A DNA stretch of 64,000 nt from Epiperipatus broadwayi (taxonomy: Eukaryota; Onychophora; Udeonychophora; Euonychophora; Peripatidae): assembly GCA_028023455.1 (NCBI GenBank), contig JAQFVV010006270.1, positions 4,742,834 to 4,806,833 of the forward strand. The letters are read 5' to 3'. Of this stretch, positions 22,926 to 33,891 are shown piece after piece. The position numbers were made by a program, and so were the translations under genes. Position 1 is the stretch's first letter, and each line of letters begins with the position of its first letter. The notes beneath the pieces are model-generated. The model worked only from the letters and a program-made list of their open reading frames with translations, was not told the origin of the DNA and searched no databases.

Positions 22926-23027
22926 ACTTACTAATATATATATATATATATATCATCTTCCCAAACATGTTTTTTCACTTACTAATATATATATATATAT
23001 ATATCATCTTCCCAAACATGTTTTTTC
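22926..23027 (+). repeat. Two-copy tandem repeat (51 bp) with TA microsatellite
   Basis: ACTTACTAAT-(TA)n-TCATCTTCCCAAACATG-TTTTTTC occurs twice back to back with no sequence differences visible. Recent duplication. Confidence 0.85.
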
Positions 23028-23759
23028 AGCAATGCCCTCTGTAACTAAATATTGGATAATTAGCTTCTTTATTTTTAAAAAAATTTGTTAGTTCTATATT
23101 TATTTTACTGATAGGCACTGATTGGTATCAAATATTCAAAAAATGAAAAAGGATAACATTGCAAATAAAAATAATCAAAATTTAATAAACTTAGTAAATT
23201 TGTTGATAAAAATTCAAACAGAAATAATCCAAGTGGTGTTACTTTTATTTCAAAATATATTTTCAAGAAAAAGTTGAAAAAATATCAAGAGGAATTTATT
23301 AAATACAGATTGGCTTTTTGCATTATTGAAGGAAAAAAACATCTGTTGTCCTAAATTTTGAAAAATTGTCAAATGAAAGCATAAAATCTACTAAATTGAA
23401 AAAACATATTGATAATATAAAAATTATATTATTTTTTAAAAAAGGTATAATACCTTAAAAGAATTTGTTGTACATCTTTAAAAGTTTCATATTTAATAAG
23501 AAAAAACATGAAACAACATGTAATTGAAGAATCTTTCAGTCTTCTCTCGGCCACTAAATTGGTATCAATTGTGCATGAAGAAAAATCCACAAACCATTTA
23601 AAACCAGTTTTGATATCAAGAGATATACTTTCTCACCAAATTTATATTATATCACATAACGTAGAATCAATTTTATTAAATTGAATATAAATCTCTCTGG
23701 TGTTTGCTCCACAATGTGCTGAAGAAATGAAATTACTAAAATATCTCAACTTATTGATT

Positions 23760-24056
23760 TAAAAAAAAAATCAAGTCAGATGTCACATGACCTAATTTAA
23801 TAAGCTTGTATTTACACATGTTATATATAGAACTTGCAAAATAAGCTCTTAACAAGCTTTGAGAATATCTCCAACCCCAGACCGGTTTCTGCTACTGGCG
23901 TCACCAGAAATAGAGTTCTGGGCTTGTCCTGGTATTTTTAATCTAATACTTGAATATCCTAGTATCTCACTGATGATGCCAGTAGCAGAAATTGGTCTGG
24001 GGTTGGGGATATTCTCAAAGCTTGTTAAGAGCTTATTTTGCGAGCTCTATATATAA
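23760..24056. mobile_element. Family A foldback element inserted in hAT pseudogene
   Basis: 297 bp with a perfect 13-bp duplication CAACTTATTGATT (23747-23759 and 24057-24069). Its arms are inverted copies of the ribozyme half (AAGCTCTTAACAAGCTTTGA ... and complement). The right arm ribozyme is intact; the left (minus-strand) one has CTGGTGA in place of CTGATGA. The left arm also keeps the GTCACATGACCT end. Confidence 0.88.
23952..24014 (+). ncRNA. Type I hammerhead ribozyme, family A copy 3
   Basis: Distal helix I GAATATCC (23952-23959) pairs fully with GGATATTC (24007-24014). Proximal TCTCA pairs with TGGGG. CTGATGA is at 23970-23976, helix II TGC/GCA around CAGTA, GAAA at 23988-23991, helix III A-T/G-T with TG, cleavage predicted after C23997. 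The cleanest family A example. Confidence 0.85.
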
Positions 24057-25323
24057 CAACTTATTGATTATATAAGGTATGATTTTCAATTAGATATTTT
24101 TGGAATTACTCATAAAAAATATTTGAAAATATTAAGTTATTTTGAAGCAAACAATTTTACCTGGTGAAATTATACTGAAGCCTTAACAGATAACAATAAA
24201 GGTTAATTTAAAAAATTTCATCATGCATGATACATAGATATTTTCTTGCAGTAAAAAAAGGTTGATTTTGTAATGGGATGGTTTTTATATATCAGTCAGT
24301 CAATAGCAATATATATAGAAGTCAGATGGTTCTTCTGGGGCAAGATACTACAACATATTTTCATTTTAAGAAGTGAAGTTTACATTTTTTGACAGAAGGC
24401 AAAAAACATGATTTGGTATTTCTATTCATAAATGAAGATTGGCTTAGAAGGCTGAATGATATGGGTGTCATATTTAAAAAACTTAATGATTTCAATTTGA
24501 ATCTACAAGGCAAAGTAACAAATATTATATAACATTAAGCAGTAAATTTAAAATATTTTCAAGTAAATTGATACTTTGGTGAGAGAGTTCAATAGAAAAC
24601 ATACAAACATGTTCCCATGTTTTGCATTATTTTAAAACATTATTTCCTGTTATATAATAAAATTGAGAGAAAATATTTTAAAACATTAAAAAAAAGTTTC
24701 ATATAAATAGTCACACTCAACATTTTGGGTTTCGTATACAACCCAAAGAAAAAAGAATTCTCAATACACCATTCTTTATAAAAATTTGGGCATCAAAATA
24801 AAAACATTAATAGTCAAATAATATTTATTTTAGTTTTTCGTAACTAAAATATAAATCATAATAAAAGTTAAATATTTAATTTATTTACAAACAAAATATC
24901 TATTATTAATTTACTTAGAAACATAATGTATTTATTATTATTGCTACTAGCATTTCCAAAATTCTTACATAAAAACTATATTAAAAAAACAATTGCTCAG
25001 TATACTGCTAAAACGGCATATGACCTACATTGCACTAAATCTAGACATTTTTCTCTATGACAAAAATCTGTCAAAAGTAGTAATCAATATAATGGAGATA
25101 TAGTTTTAATTTCTTTTTTTAATATCAGTCTTAATTTATTTGAATAAATTATTTAAATATAAATTTTTCAAAAATAGTTTATCTTTGACAGTCCACCTAT
25201 AATTTCACCACATATCACCATTGGTATGTGTACCATAGGTTGAAAATTGCTGATATAGAGATCTAGATTGGATTTGTGATCCTTTTTCATTTGTTGCTTT
25301 TTAATTTTAATGTCCCTTTAAAT

Positions 25324-25447
25324 AAAAAGGATTATTAATTGATCTTTTAAGTAATGAAAGATTACATAGTCAATGAATTACCGTGAAAAAGGATTATTAA
25401 TTGATCTTTAAAGTAATGAAACATTACATAGTTAATGAATCACCGTG
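25324..25447 (+). repeat. Two-copy tandem repeat, period 62 bp
   Basis: AAAAAGGATTATTAATTGAT ... AATGAATYACCGTG is duplicated with four or so substitutions. No coding potential. Confidence 0.85.
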
Positions 25448-25611
25448 AATTGTCATCATATATTCTGACTGCCAATTGGAAACAATTATTTTTAACTGAA
25501 AGAATGGCAAGAAAAGTTTAATGTCAATTTGAATCAATGTATTAAAACATGGCTTCTCAAAATTAGTTCATATATCAATCACAATTAAAGCCGGAAAAGG
25601 GCTTCCTGCCA

Positions 25612-25985
25612 TATACACTCAGAAACAAAACTTTCTATACAGTAGTATCATGTAGTGCAATGAATACAAGAAGATGTGTCTAAAATCCCTATCTAGTGTG
25701 TACTCAACCAATATTCTCAGACTAGTTTCTATCTCATAGCTTTCTTTAGTGAGGAACCTTGCCTTCTGAGAGCATTACATCTAGATCTTAGAATCCAATG
25801 CAACCATCCAGCATCCACCTTTCGATCCAAGGTCATTCACCTGTATATATATCATATAGATCTGAAACCAGATCAGAATCTATACATTTTGGTGTCTTTA
25901 GTTTTTTAATGACCATAGTCACTATTATTCTACAGGCAGGATTGGTATAAACAGAGGAAATAGTGACCATATGACCGTAAGAACT
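25612..25985 (-). mobile_element. Family B ribozyme element, diverged, long unit
   Basis: Contains all family B modules in order: ACAAAACTTTCTATACAGTA end, ribozyme region, AGATCTTAGAATCCAATGC block, ATAGATCTGAA block, TTTTTTAATGACCATAGTCA and the GTGACCATATGA end. On the minus strand the core reads TAAAGAA for CTGATGA, so the hammerhead is dead. Confidence 0.65.
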
Positions 25986-25999
25986 CTAAAGAAAATGGA

Positions 26000-26750
26000 A
26001 ATTTCACATTCATTTCTTTTATTAAATTTATTAAAAATTTATTTTCATTAATTTTATATATATATGTAAAATTATATACTAATGGCTTTAATAAGCATAT
26101 AATTCTATGGCTTAGGAAATGTGTAATGCTAAGAATGTAAACCTATTTAACACATCAAGCAAGTCAGTATACATTATGTAGACAATTTACAAATTCTCAA
26201 AGGTTCATTTAAACAAATCTGTAAATAATACTCTTTATTTGTTATATTAATGTTGATCTATTCTGTCAGAAAAAATGTTTGTAAATTGTCTTAGTAACAT
26301 ATTTGAACTTGTTTGTTCCGTAAAATGGGTAAAACTATATGTATCTGCATAAATGTAAATTATACATGAATGTATTACATTATTTCCTAAATTATGGGTT
26401 CTATTATGTTTCCTAATTAATTCAGAAGTTATAAGGTCATGTAAAAATTCTGCCTTAGGAAAGGGATTGCGAACAGATATAGGTTATATACAACTGTTAA
26501 ATTACAACTTTATCTTTCTTATTCATTGCCAAATCCATATAATATTAATATCATCCATGTTTTTTATTACTTTTTACAATGCTTTTTTATACACCGCTAT
26601 TGACAGTTTTGATTGCCCCAATAATCTTCTTCAGAACATTGATATACAATGATTCAACCCATAATAATGCATGTTTAGCTTCAGTTTGATAGTGTTAATC
26701 ATTTTTACTTCCCCAAAGTGGCACCACTTATGCTACATATTTAAATTGCT
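26000..26750. other. Unassigned AT-rich stretch
   Basis: No gene or shared repeat recognised. A 61-codon frame at 26467-26652 is hydrophobic and Ile/Leu rich, as expected for chance translation of AT-rich DNA. Confidence 0.35.
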
Positions 26751-26756
26751 TGGATA

Positions 26757-27870
26757 AATGAGTGAAAAAATTGATAAATAAAGCAAAGAAAAGAAAGAGG
26801 CTGATAAAGAAATTAACAGTATGTTCATATAATAAATATGATATAGCTAGAATTGTATGGGAGTGGCAGTAGCTGGGTTACATATGGTAACAATGTGTTA
26901 TATGTTAGTAAAAGGGTGTTAGTTTATTTAGAAAAAGTACAAAGAGAAGTAGGAAGGTATGTATTAGATGCAGGTGTGTGGACAGCAAAGAGGCAATTCA
27001 AGGAGAAATGGGAAGGTCAAGTTTTCATGTGAGAGATGCAAAAAGCATAATAAAAATGTTCAGTAGAGTACAATTTATGGATAATAAGAGAATAGTCATA
27101 ATAGTATTTGATTGTATTATGAGTAAAAGACAGGGCAACAAGATGGGTGAGAAAGGTAGTATGGTATGCAGAAGATTAAGATAAAGAATTTATGTCAGTA
27201 TACTTATACAAAAGATGGGATGATTGTATTAGGAGAATTGCAGAATATTATAATGGCAAGGAATGGGATAGAAGAATAGATGCATTAATAAAGAATAGAA
27301 AGTTGAAGAGATGGAGAACTAGTATAGAGAGTATAAAGAGTTTAAATATATATGGAAATAAATGGAATATAGGATACGAGTTAATTTATGATAATACGAT
27401 AATAGCAAGGAAAGAAGTTTATTACTTAAGGCTCGAACAGGATCTTTAGCAATAAAGGAGTATACACATAAATGGAAAAATGTGGGTGATTTAGTCTGCA
27501 AGTTGTGTAAGGAATGCATAGAAAGTATTAAACATCTGTTAATTGAATGTAAATGTTGGCAAGCAGAAAGGGTACAAATAATGAAGTTGTAGTGATTATA
27601 CAGAAAGTGGATTCTTAGTTTTTATGTTGGCTTTGGGAAAAGATACGGAGGATTTAGATATAAAGGTCATGAAGTTGACAAAGATTACATTGTGGAAATG
27701 GGATGGAGCAAGGTAAAAAAAGAATATGGGAAAAACTTAGAGTGGGGAATGGAAAGGGAAGGTAAAGTGGCTAACGGGTTTCTCTGGGCATAGTGGCTGA
27801 GAGATTCCTGACGCAGAATAAAGAGAAGTCGCAGTGCATCGCATTGCATTACATAGACATATGTATATAG
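26757..27870 (+). pseudogene. Non-LTR retrotransposon 3' part, copy 1 (frameshifted)
   Basis: Covers the region after the RT domain of a LINE-type polyprotein, homologous to 47.97-49.22 kb. The translation moves between frames: YLEKVQREVGRYVLDAGVW, EMGRSSFHVRDAK, FMDNKRIVIIVF, then an open stretch 27192-27449 (YLYKRWDDCIRRIAEYYNG ... KRWRTSIESIKSLNIYG). After a shift comes the terminal RTGSL-x-KEYTHKWKNVGDL with CKLCKECIESIKHLLIEC, a C-x2-C-x8-H-x4-C zinc-binding motif typical of several non-LTR clades. The 3' end is the AGATTCCTGACGC segment followed by a short GCATY-type repeat instead of poly(A). The upstream RT core is missing. Clade not assigned. Confidence 0.75.
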
Positions 27871-27879
27871 TAGGGTAAA

Positions 27880-28880
27880 ATATGCATATTTATTTCTTTT
27901 CAGAAATAAAGTTGGTTACCAATAAACGGTATAGACTGAAATTGCCTTGACCGTTACAATATAATATATATGCAAGATATCTATTAAATACTGAATTTAA
28001 GCGCTTAAGCATATATATATCAAGCACGTAAATTAATTTTGTGTTTTCTTCAAATGTCATTTCACATTTATTGTGTTAATGTTTTATAGAGCTTTTCATT
28101 CTCCATTAATTATTAAGATAATGCAGTTACCATGGCAACTGGTGATTTGGCTCCAGTTAATTCTCTTGCTTCTTCATCAACAATTTGCTCATCAAATTAA
28201 TGGTTTGATAATAAATCATTAATTAAACTTTTTATTATTAAAATAATTGCTTTTTTTTTTTTTTTTTACATAACCTTATGTAATATATTACAGATTATTT
28301 TTTCTCATACGTTAATCAATTTTTATCATTATTTTTATAGGCGTTAAATCTTTAATGTTAATTCTTAATACTATTATAATTATATCAGATGTATTTCTCA
28401 GTGAAGAATAGATTTGAATTCTTTTTTTAAAATGTACTAAGTTGAATATGCGACTTTTTACAACGCATAATTATTTTATTGTAACAAATAATTTTGATTC
28501 AAAATATTGTTTTAATTAAACATAAAATAGGCAAAGACAAAAAATGACAAGTGAAATGCCAGCTGACTTCAAAGTTGCAAGAAATTTACAGGAGAGGATA
28601 GGTTTTCTACTTCCTGGATCACTTATTAATAACAAAAGGTACAGCAGCTAAAAATGCTCCATTTAAGAGCGATCTAGGAACACCGTATTATTATATACTA
28701 GTTTTTTGTTTTTTAATGAATGGAATACTAAAGATGAAAACGTGAGATAACAAAAATGTAGTGTTAAAAAACGACTTTTAAATATAGTTGTAAATGGATA
28801 GACAATAAATAAATAAATTTTTGATTTGATAAAGCCCGAATAAAGTTTTTAATTTTGGGCATTCTTTATTATAAAGAGTT
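27880..28880. other. Unassigned AT-rich stretch
   Basis: No coding or repeat identity recognised. Contains a T-tract at 28251-28268. Confidence 0.35.
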
Positions 28881-28898
28881 AAAAAGAAATGCGTATTG

Positions 28899-29003
28899 TC
28901 AAGCGTTGGTGGTCGAGAGGTCAGCGACAGCCGCTTTACAAGTAGTTGTCCCGGGATAGCGGGTTCGCTTCCCGGCTGATGCCATGACACATGGGGGGGG
29001 GGG
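28899..29003 (+). mobile_element. tRNA-derived mini-retroposon, copy 3 (poly-G tail)
   Basis: AAGCGTTGGTGGTCGAGAGGT ... GGGTTCGCTTCCCGGCTGATGC followed by CATGACACATG and a run of about 11 G in place of the A tail of the other copies. Flanked by ATGCGTATTG / ATGCGTAGTG (28889-28898 and 29004-29013, 9 of 10 identical). The acceptor stem GCGTTGG/CTGATGC is partly mismatched. Confidence 0.8.
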
Positions 29004-29065
29004 ATGCGTAGTGGCAAGCAAAGTAATATCAATAATCTGAAAACTCAAAAAAAAATAAATAAATA

Positions 29066-29595
29066 TAGGGTGTCCGTCCATACGTCCCAGTTTTCCTGGA
29101 TTTATCCTGGTTTTGTCTCTCTTGTCCCAGTCTCCCGAGATATTCTTTCAGGATTGTTAATTGTCTTGGTTTTCTTAACTATTGATTTTTATTTTTTTAA
29201 ATTTATATTTAATTTAAATTAATATTTGTTTATTTAATATTTTATAAATTTTTAAATTAGTTAATCAGTAATTTTCCCAAAACGGAAGTGGCTCACCATT
29301 ATTTTGGTATGCTAGTAATAAGAAATTTCAATTTGTGATTTTGTTTTGATAGATAATATAATTATCTTTTGATTTTGTTTATATTATGAAATGAGTGTAT
29401 TGTTAGTAATGTAAAGTTGATTATATGTTTAGTGATTTTCTTTTATTTTATACTGAAATATACAGTAATCTCGTCAAGCGTTGGTGGCCTAGCGGTCAAC
29501 GCTTTGACATATAAAAAATATACAGTAATCCTCAATTTTATTTTATTTTTTGGTTGTGCGTTCCTGTTAAGCCCTGACGAAATATGGACATCCTA
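29066..29595. mobile_element. Possible TIR element starting TAGGGTGTCC
   Basis: Left end TAGGGTGTCC (29066-29075) followed by CGTCCCAGTTTTCCTGG and repeated CC-x-GTTTT motifs; the right end is GGACATCCTA (29586-29595), complementary at 9 of 10 positions. The GTCC-rich subterminal region resembles known DNA-transposon ends. No transposase. A tRNA-retroposon is nested inside. Confidence 0.35.
29471..29515 (+). mobile_element. 45-bp internally deleted tRNA-retroposon, copy 4
   Basis: Only TCAAGCGTTGGTGGCCTAGC plus GGTCAACGC, then TTTGACATATAA remain: both acceptor strands and the 3' tail, with the anticodon and T arms gone. Flanked by a perfect 15-bp duplication AAATATACAGTAATC (29456-29470, 29516-29530). 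Confidence 0.85.
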
Positions 29596-29855
29596 TTTTA
29601 GGAATACCCATAAGTATTTCTTCATGTCAACACTAAGCTTGGTATTATATACTCCTTTAATCAAATAATTCGTAAAGCCATACTTAGTAAATTCTCACCA
29701 CTATAGACAAACATATCTATATATGCATGTACATACATATAAGAAGTATGAATATATATAAAAAAGATTTTAAAATGCTGAAGAAATAAGAAATGTTGAG
29801 AGAGAATCAGAGAGAAAGATTTGTGCTTTTAAACAAAACGTGTTTGTGTTTTTTT

Positions 29856-29958
29856 TTTTTTTCATGTGTCAAACCATCGGCCTGGAAGCAAACCCACAAA
29901 CTCAGGACAACTGTTTGTAAGGCAGCTGTGCTGATCACTTGACCACCAGCTCTTGACT
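29856..29958 (-). mobile_element. tRNA-derived mini-retroposon, copy 5
   Basis: On the minus strand: GTCAAGAGCTGGTGGTCAAG ... CTTACAAACAGTTGTCCTGA ... GCCGATGG, TTTGACACATG, then a poly(A) seen as T-tract at 29850-29862. The duplication ACGTGTTTGTGTTTTT occurs at 29838 and 29959. The most diverged full-length copy; the anticodon-like loop is again CTTACAA. Confidence 0.8.
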
Positions 29959-30122
29959 ACGTGTTTGTGTTTTTTAAGTAAAAAAACATTTTGTTGGTTT
30001 TATTTTCAAATAGATTTTACTTTGCATGTTGATATGTTTTAAATTTTCCAATTAATGAATAATCGAGAATTGTCCTTTGTTCAATTTCAGGAGTGGAAAA
30101 AAATTCTATTGAATAAAGCCAT

Positions 30123-30372
30123 TGTAATCAGCCATCTTGTATGGTTTGGTGCAGCTATAGAGTATCTGAATTGAGATCAGGAAAAGGATTGATATTTGCC
30201 ACTCACCGACATTTGAACTTCTTATGAACTTCCAGGCATCACATGAACACCATTCTTTATGCTTACACAAACTGTTTACACAGAGGCAAAACTCTCCACT
30301 CAGTGCATTCACTGATTACTCTAGCATGCATTGAGTGGTGCTACTGGATAGAGAACTTTGCCTCTGTCAAAT
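30123..30372. mobile_element. Family B foldback, ribozyme-less
   Basis: 250-bp insertion with the 11-bp duplication AATAAAGCCAT (30112-30122 and 30373-30383). The right half is a hairpin of the CAGAGGCAAAACTCTCC end; the centre with the hammerhead is deleted. The left part keeps the CACATGA-CACCATTCTTTATG end. Shows that the ends alone were retained or inserted. Confidence 0.8.
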
Positions 30373-30389
30373 AATAAAGCCATATCCTC

Positions 30390-31715
30390 TTTTATTATGA
30401 TCAGCCAATCATTTTGATGATGAATAATCACATGAGTGTTCAAGAAAATGACTTTATTTTAAAAAAAAATAGAAATTAAATAAATTTTATAAATTAAAAC
30501 AACAGCAAATTTATAGTGAATTATGAATTTGGAACAATCATATTAAAATACTTATTGTTTAAGATTGAATGGCATCAGAGACAAACTACTATTGGTCATG
30601 TCTTTATTTCTTTATCATACCATTAAATAACAATATTAAATCACAGTATGGTTAAACAATAAAGTCATAACAAATATCAGAAAACTCATTGGAATCAATA
30701 AACTTACGTTCAGAATACCATTTAACAAGAATTTATCAATGAACTATACTCAAATAATTAATTTATTCTGAAAAAATGAAGCTCCATTTTTTTATTACTT
30801 TTCATTTTATTTATAAATTTTGTAAATTATATAATTATAAAGGAGATAATTCTAACTTACATTGTGTTGTAAGCCTCAGAACAATTTCTTATAAAACGTA
30901 ATAGATCGTGCACTTTATTGGTATATGAAGTAAATAATAGTTGTTCAATCAATACTTTTTCATCTACCTGTGATGTCTAGAAATACAAGTACATTAAAAC
31001 ATTAGCATTCTGATAGTTGGAAGGTTAAAAATTGTCATGGTATATGATAGCTGATATTATTTTTTACAATAATGTGAATATACAACATGTCCAGTATAAA
31101 ATAGCTGCTGACTATTTTTCTCTACAAATTGCCTATAGCTCCATCTCTGAAACAACGCATCAGTTATGTAGTGAGATAAGTTAACTATTCACTACAAAAA
31201 TTTTAAAGAGCAATCAAGCCTGAATCATGAATTGTGACACAAACTGCGATAGTCTATTTATACCTTAACCCATAATGGAGCCGTATACTTACATAAAATT
31301 TTGTTTTAAATTGAAACATTTGAAATAATTTATATAGTATATGGCAATAAAATAACAAGTTTTTTCACATGAGTTGCAAAATTTTGTGATGGCAGGGAAA
31401 ACATTGATTGAAGATGATCTATGAAGTTATAAACAAGCTGTACCATTTCATATTGTGATTCATAACCAGACATGCTAGCATCTTTAACATTTTTGTGGTG
31501 AATAGGTAAATTATATTGTTATATAACACGTGTTGATTTAATTACATTTCACTGGGTCATATATAAAGTTTTTATAGCAAAAATGCCTAACCTAGTCCCA
31601 ATTTAGTGGTGATATAAAATAGAATTATTTCTTAAACATTAAAATGACTGCAGACATAATTTTTCACTAGTATTATCTGTGAATTCTAAAAAGGACAAAT
31701 ACATTATAATATTAG
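30390..31715. other. Unassigned AT-rich stretch
   Basis: No gene or repeat relationship recognised across about 1.3 kb. Confidence 0.35.
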
Positions 31716-31732
31716 CATGTTGATAGTTAAAA

Positions 31733-32046
31733 ACCACTAAAACATCACATGATCACCATGTCCTATGCTTACACAAGCTGTTAAAACAGTAATGTGATGT
31801 GATGTGATGTATTATGGCTTCTCCTTAAACGAACTCACCATACTACAGTGCCATCTGCTGCAAGCTTTAGTAATCAATGGATACAAGAAGGTTTGGCATA
31901 AAATTCCTATCTAGTGCCTATGTTTCCAAAGTCCCAGACTAATTTCTAGCTTGTGGCTTTCATCAATGAGAAGCCTTGGATTTGAGAGTACTGCACCTAG
32001 GTCTTAATGCTTGCACTGGATGGCACTACTGTGTAGAGAGTATCTA
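31733..32046 (-). mobile_element. Family B foldback carrying a LINE 3' end
   Basis: Flanked by CATGTTGAT(A/G)GTT(A/G)AAA (31716-31732, 32047-32063; 15 of 17 identical). The unit starts with ACATCACATGATCACCAT, contains a 37-bp segment that is the extreme 3' end of the window's LINE (31793-31829), then the family B body. The minus-strand ribozyme has TTGATGA and GAAATTAGTC, so C3 is lost. The right end has the complementary TTGCACTGGATGGCACTACT. Confidence 0.7.
31793..31829 (-). mobile_element. Extreme 3' end of non-LTR element with TGATG repeats
   Basis: On the minus strand AGGAGAAGCCATAATACATC followed by ACATCACATCACATC. It matches the terminal bases of the copies at 27.8, 42.25 and 49.2 kb. 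A very strongly 5'-truncated insertion or a 3' transduced piece. Confidence 0.7.
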
Positions 32047-32219
32047 CATGTTGATGGTTGAAAGTATTTTTTGCATTAAAGTATTTAATATATTAATAAT
32101 GAATAAACAATCATTTTTAAAATACTGTTCTTTATAAAGTACTTCAAAAAAGTCTTGTTTGTCATAGAAATATGATACTACAGATGGATAAAATACAGTA
32201 CATTAAAATAAATATTAAA

Positions 32220-32520
32220 ACAGGCAAAACTCACTATACATATTGCCACTCACAGCAAGCTAGAGTAATCAATGGATGCCAGAGGGCTTGTGCATAAAAT
32301 CCCCATCTAGTGCCTACTCATCCAATATCTCCAGACTAGTTTCTGGCTTGTGGTCTTCGTTAATGAGGAGCCTTGGATCTGAGAGCACTGAGATCTTAGG
32401 ATCTAATGCAACCCTGCAGCAGCCACCTTTTATCTCTACTTAACTACAAAACTATGAGTCTTAAATTGAAAACACCTTAATATTTTCAATCCAAGCTCAT
32501 TAGCTTATATAGTCAAATAG
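32220..32520 (-). mobile_element. Family B ribozyme element, 5' truncated
   Basis: Begins CAGGCAAAACTCACTATACA, carries the ribozyme region with the core decayed to TTAACGA (minus strand) but GAAACTAGTC and distal helix I intact, and ends in the ATATAGTCAAATAG part of the long unit. Confidence 0.7.
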
Positions 32521-32529
32521 GATAGTAGT

Positions 32530-33880
32530 AGATATCTCCAAAATCATTGATTTTCTATTTAATTCTAAACATGAACCTCTTTAAACATACATGAAAACTA
32601 CTATTTTATAATTTATAATCATTGTAAATATTCTTGTCATCTATTTGACAATAATTTTTAAAACTAATTCTGCATGAAATGCTTTTTTTTTCTTTCTCAG
32701 TTGTGGTATGAGAATAAATTGATAAATTTTGAAGTAAATGTCACCAGTATGTGATCATCATCAGCCTTATGTTGGGCAGCCAACTATAATGATTGCCACA
32801 GTATATGATCATCATCATTCTTCAGTTAGGTAGCCATTTATAATAGTATGAGGTAATATGGGGTCATACCTGGGGTAATGGAATATCACCCCACCCCCCA
32901 AGTACACAAAATACTTCAAAAAATATAAGTAAGATATAATTTTTTTTTAAAAAGTTAATGTTTAACATCCAAAAGATATAAGTAATTTTATATATTCAAG
33001 AGAGTATGAGATCCTGGGATGTCACTCCTCAGACCAGCCATAATAATTAATTATACATCAATCATTATCAATAAATACAAGTAAGTAATACTCAAACTTA
33101 ATAACCATTCATCAGTCAATCTTGTGACTAGATTTGAACAATAAAAAATATAAATCAACAGTCAATCTGTTGACTGGATTGAAAATAGGTCTTCTAGAGA
33201 TCGAGTTAAGTCTTGAGTCATTGCCAACTTGGGCAATTATTTAAACATATTAATTTGGATACACCATTTAAGTGTTCATCCATCAGAATACATAATAATA
33301 AAAAATCAGAAAAACAATAATGCTGGGGCATTAAATCATGCTGATCATCATCAATGATCTGGCCACTTAGTACCATTAATGTACTGGCCATCTATAAACT
33401 TAATTTCTAATAGACTAAACTAAATAAAATGTAGTGGAGGAGCTTTAAAGAATATAATTTTATGTGCCAATCAGAATGATGTCTGATCATCTCTGGATGC
33501 CCAAGAGCATTAATATACATCCCTATTTACATACATCAGCCATTATTGCACAAATCTAGCTCAAAGAACATAAGTTCTGTGTTATAGTAAACAAGAAATG
33601 ATAATTGATTTTAAATGTCTTTCTTTTTCCAGTCTAAAATATTTTGGAAATCTTTTTCTTGACTTAATTATAACGTTTTTTTCTATTAAAAAAATTATAA
33701 ATATAAATTTAAACCTTTTTTTCTCCTTTAATAAATGATTTTAAACTAATATCATTATATACATATATCAGTTGTTAAAATGGGTAAGAAATATGAAAAT
33801 AATTTCTTTACAAAATATATATAGCAAATCATGTTTTTTAGACGTTTGACTCAAGCAAAGTACTTATTTGTTTTACTTTA
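32530..33880. other. Unassigned AT-rich stretch
   Basis: No gene recognised. Dispersed short GATCATCATCA-type repeats occur at about 32752, 32806 and 33345. Confidence 0.35.
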
Positions 33881-33891
33881 AGTTACTAAGT

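Larger units (their letters stand above)
23140..25257 (+). pseudogene. hAT-type (ZBED-like) transposase pseudogene
   Basis: A cut-and-paste transposase of the hAT superfamily close to the ZBED5/FAM200-type group, broken by stops and shifts. Visible pieces: KLSNESIKSTKLKKHI (end of the BED finger, near 23373), FEKL upstream, KVSYLIRKNMKQ, QCAEEMKLLKYLN, IEVRWFFWGKILQHIFILR (the conserved EVRWLS...KVL segment, near 24320) and INEDWLRRLNDMGVIFKKLN (near 24430). A family A foldback splits it at 23760-24056. The 3' boundary near 25257 is suggested by an outward TTTTCAACC motif typical of hAT ends; the 5' end was not found. Superfamily assignment is confident, boundaries are not. Confidence 0.75.

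Noticed and set aside
22909-23091. 60-codon frame with repeated IYIYHLPKHVFS
   Set aside because: Arises from the 51-bp tandem repeat and TA microsatellite.
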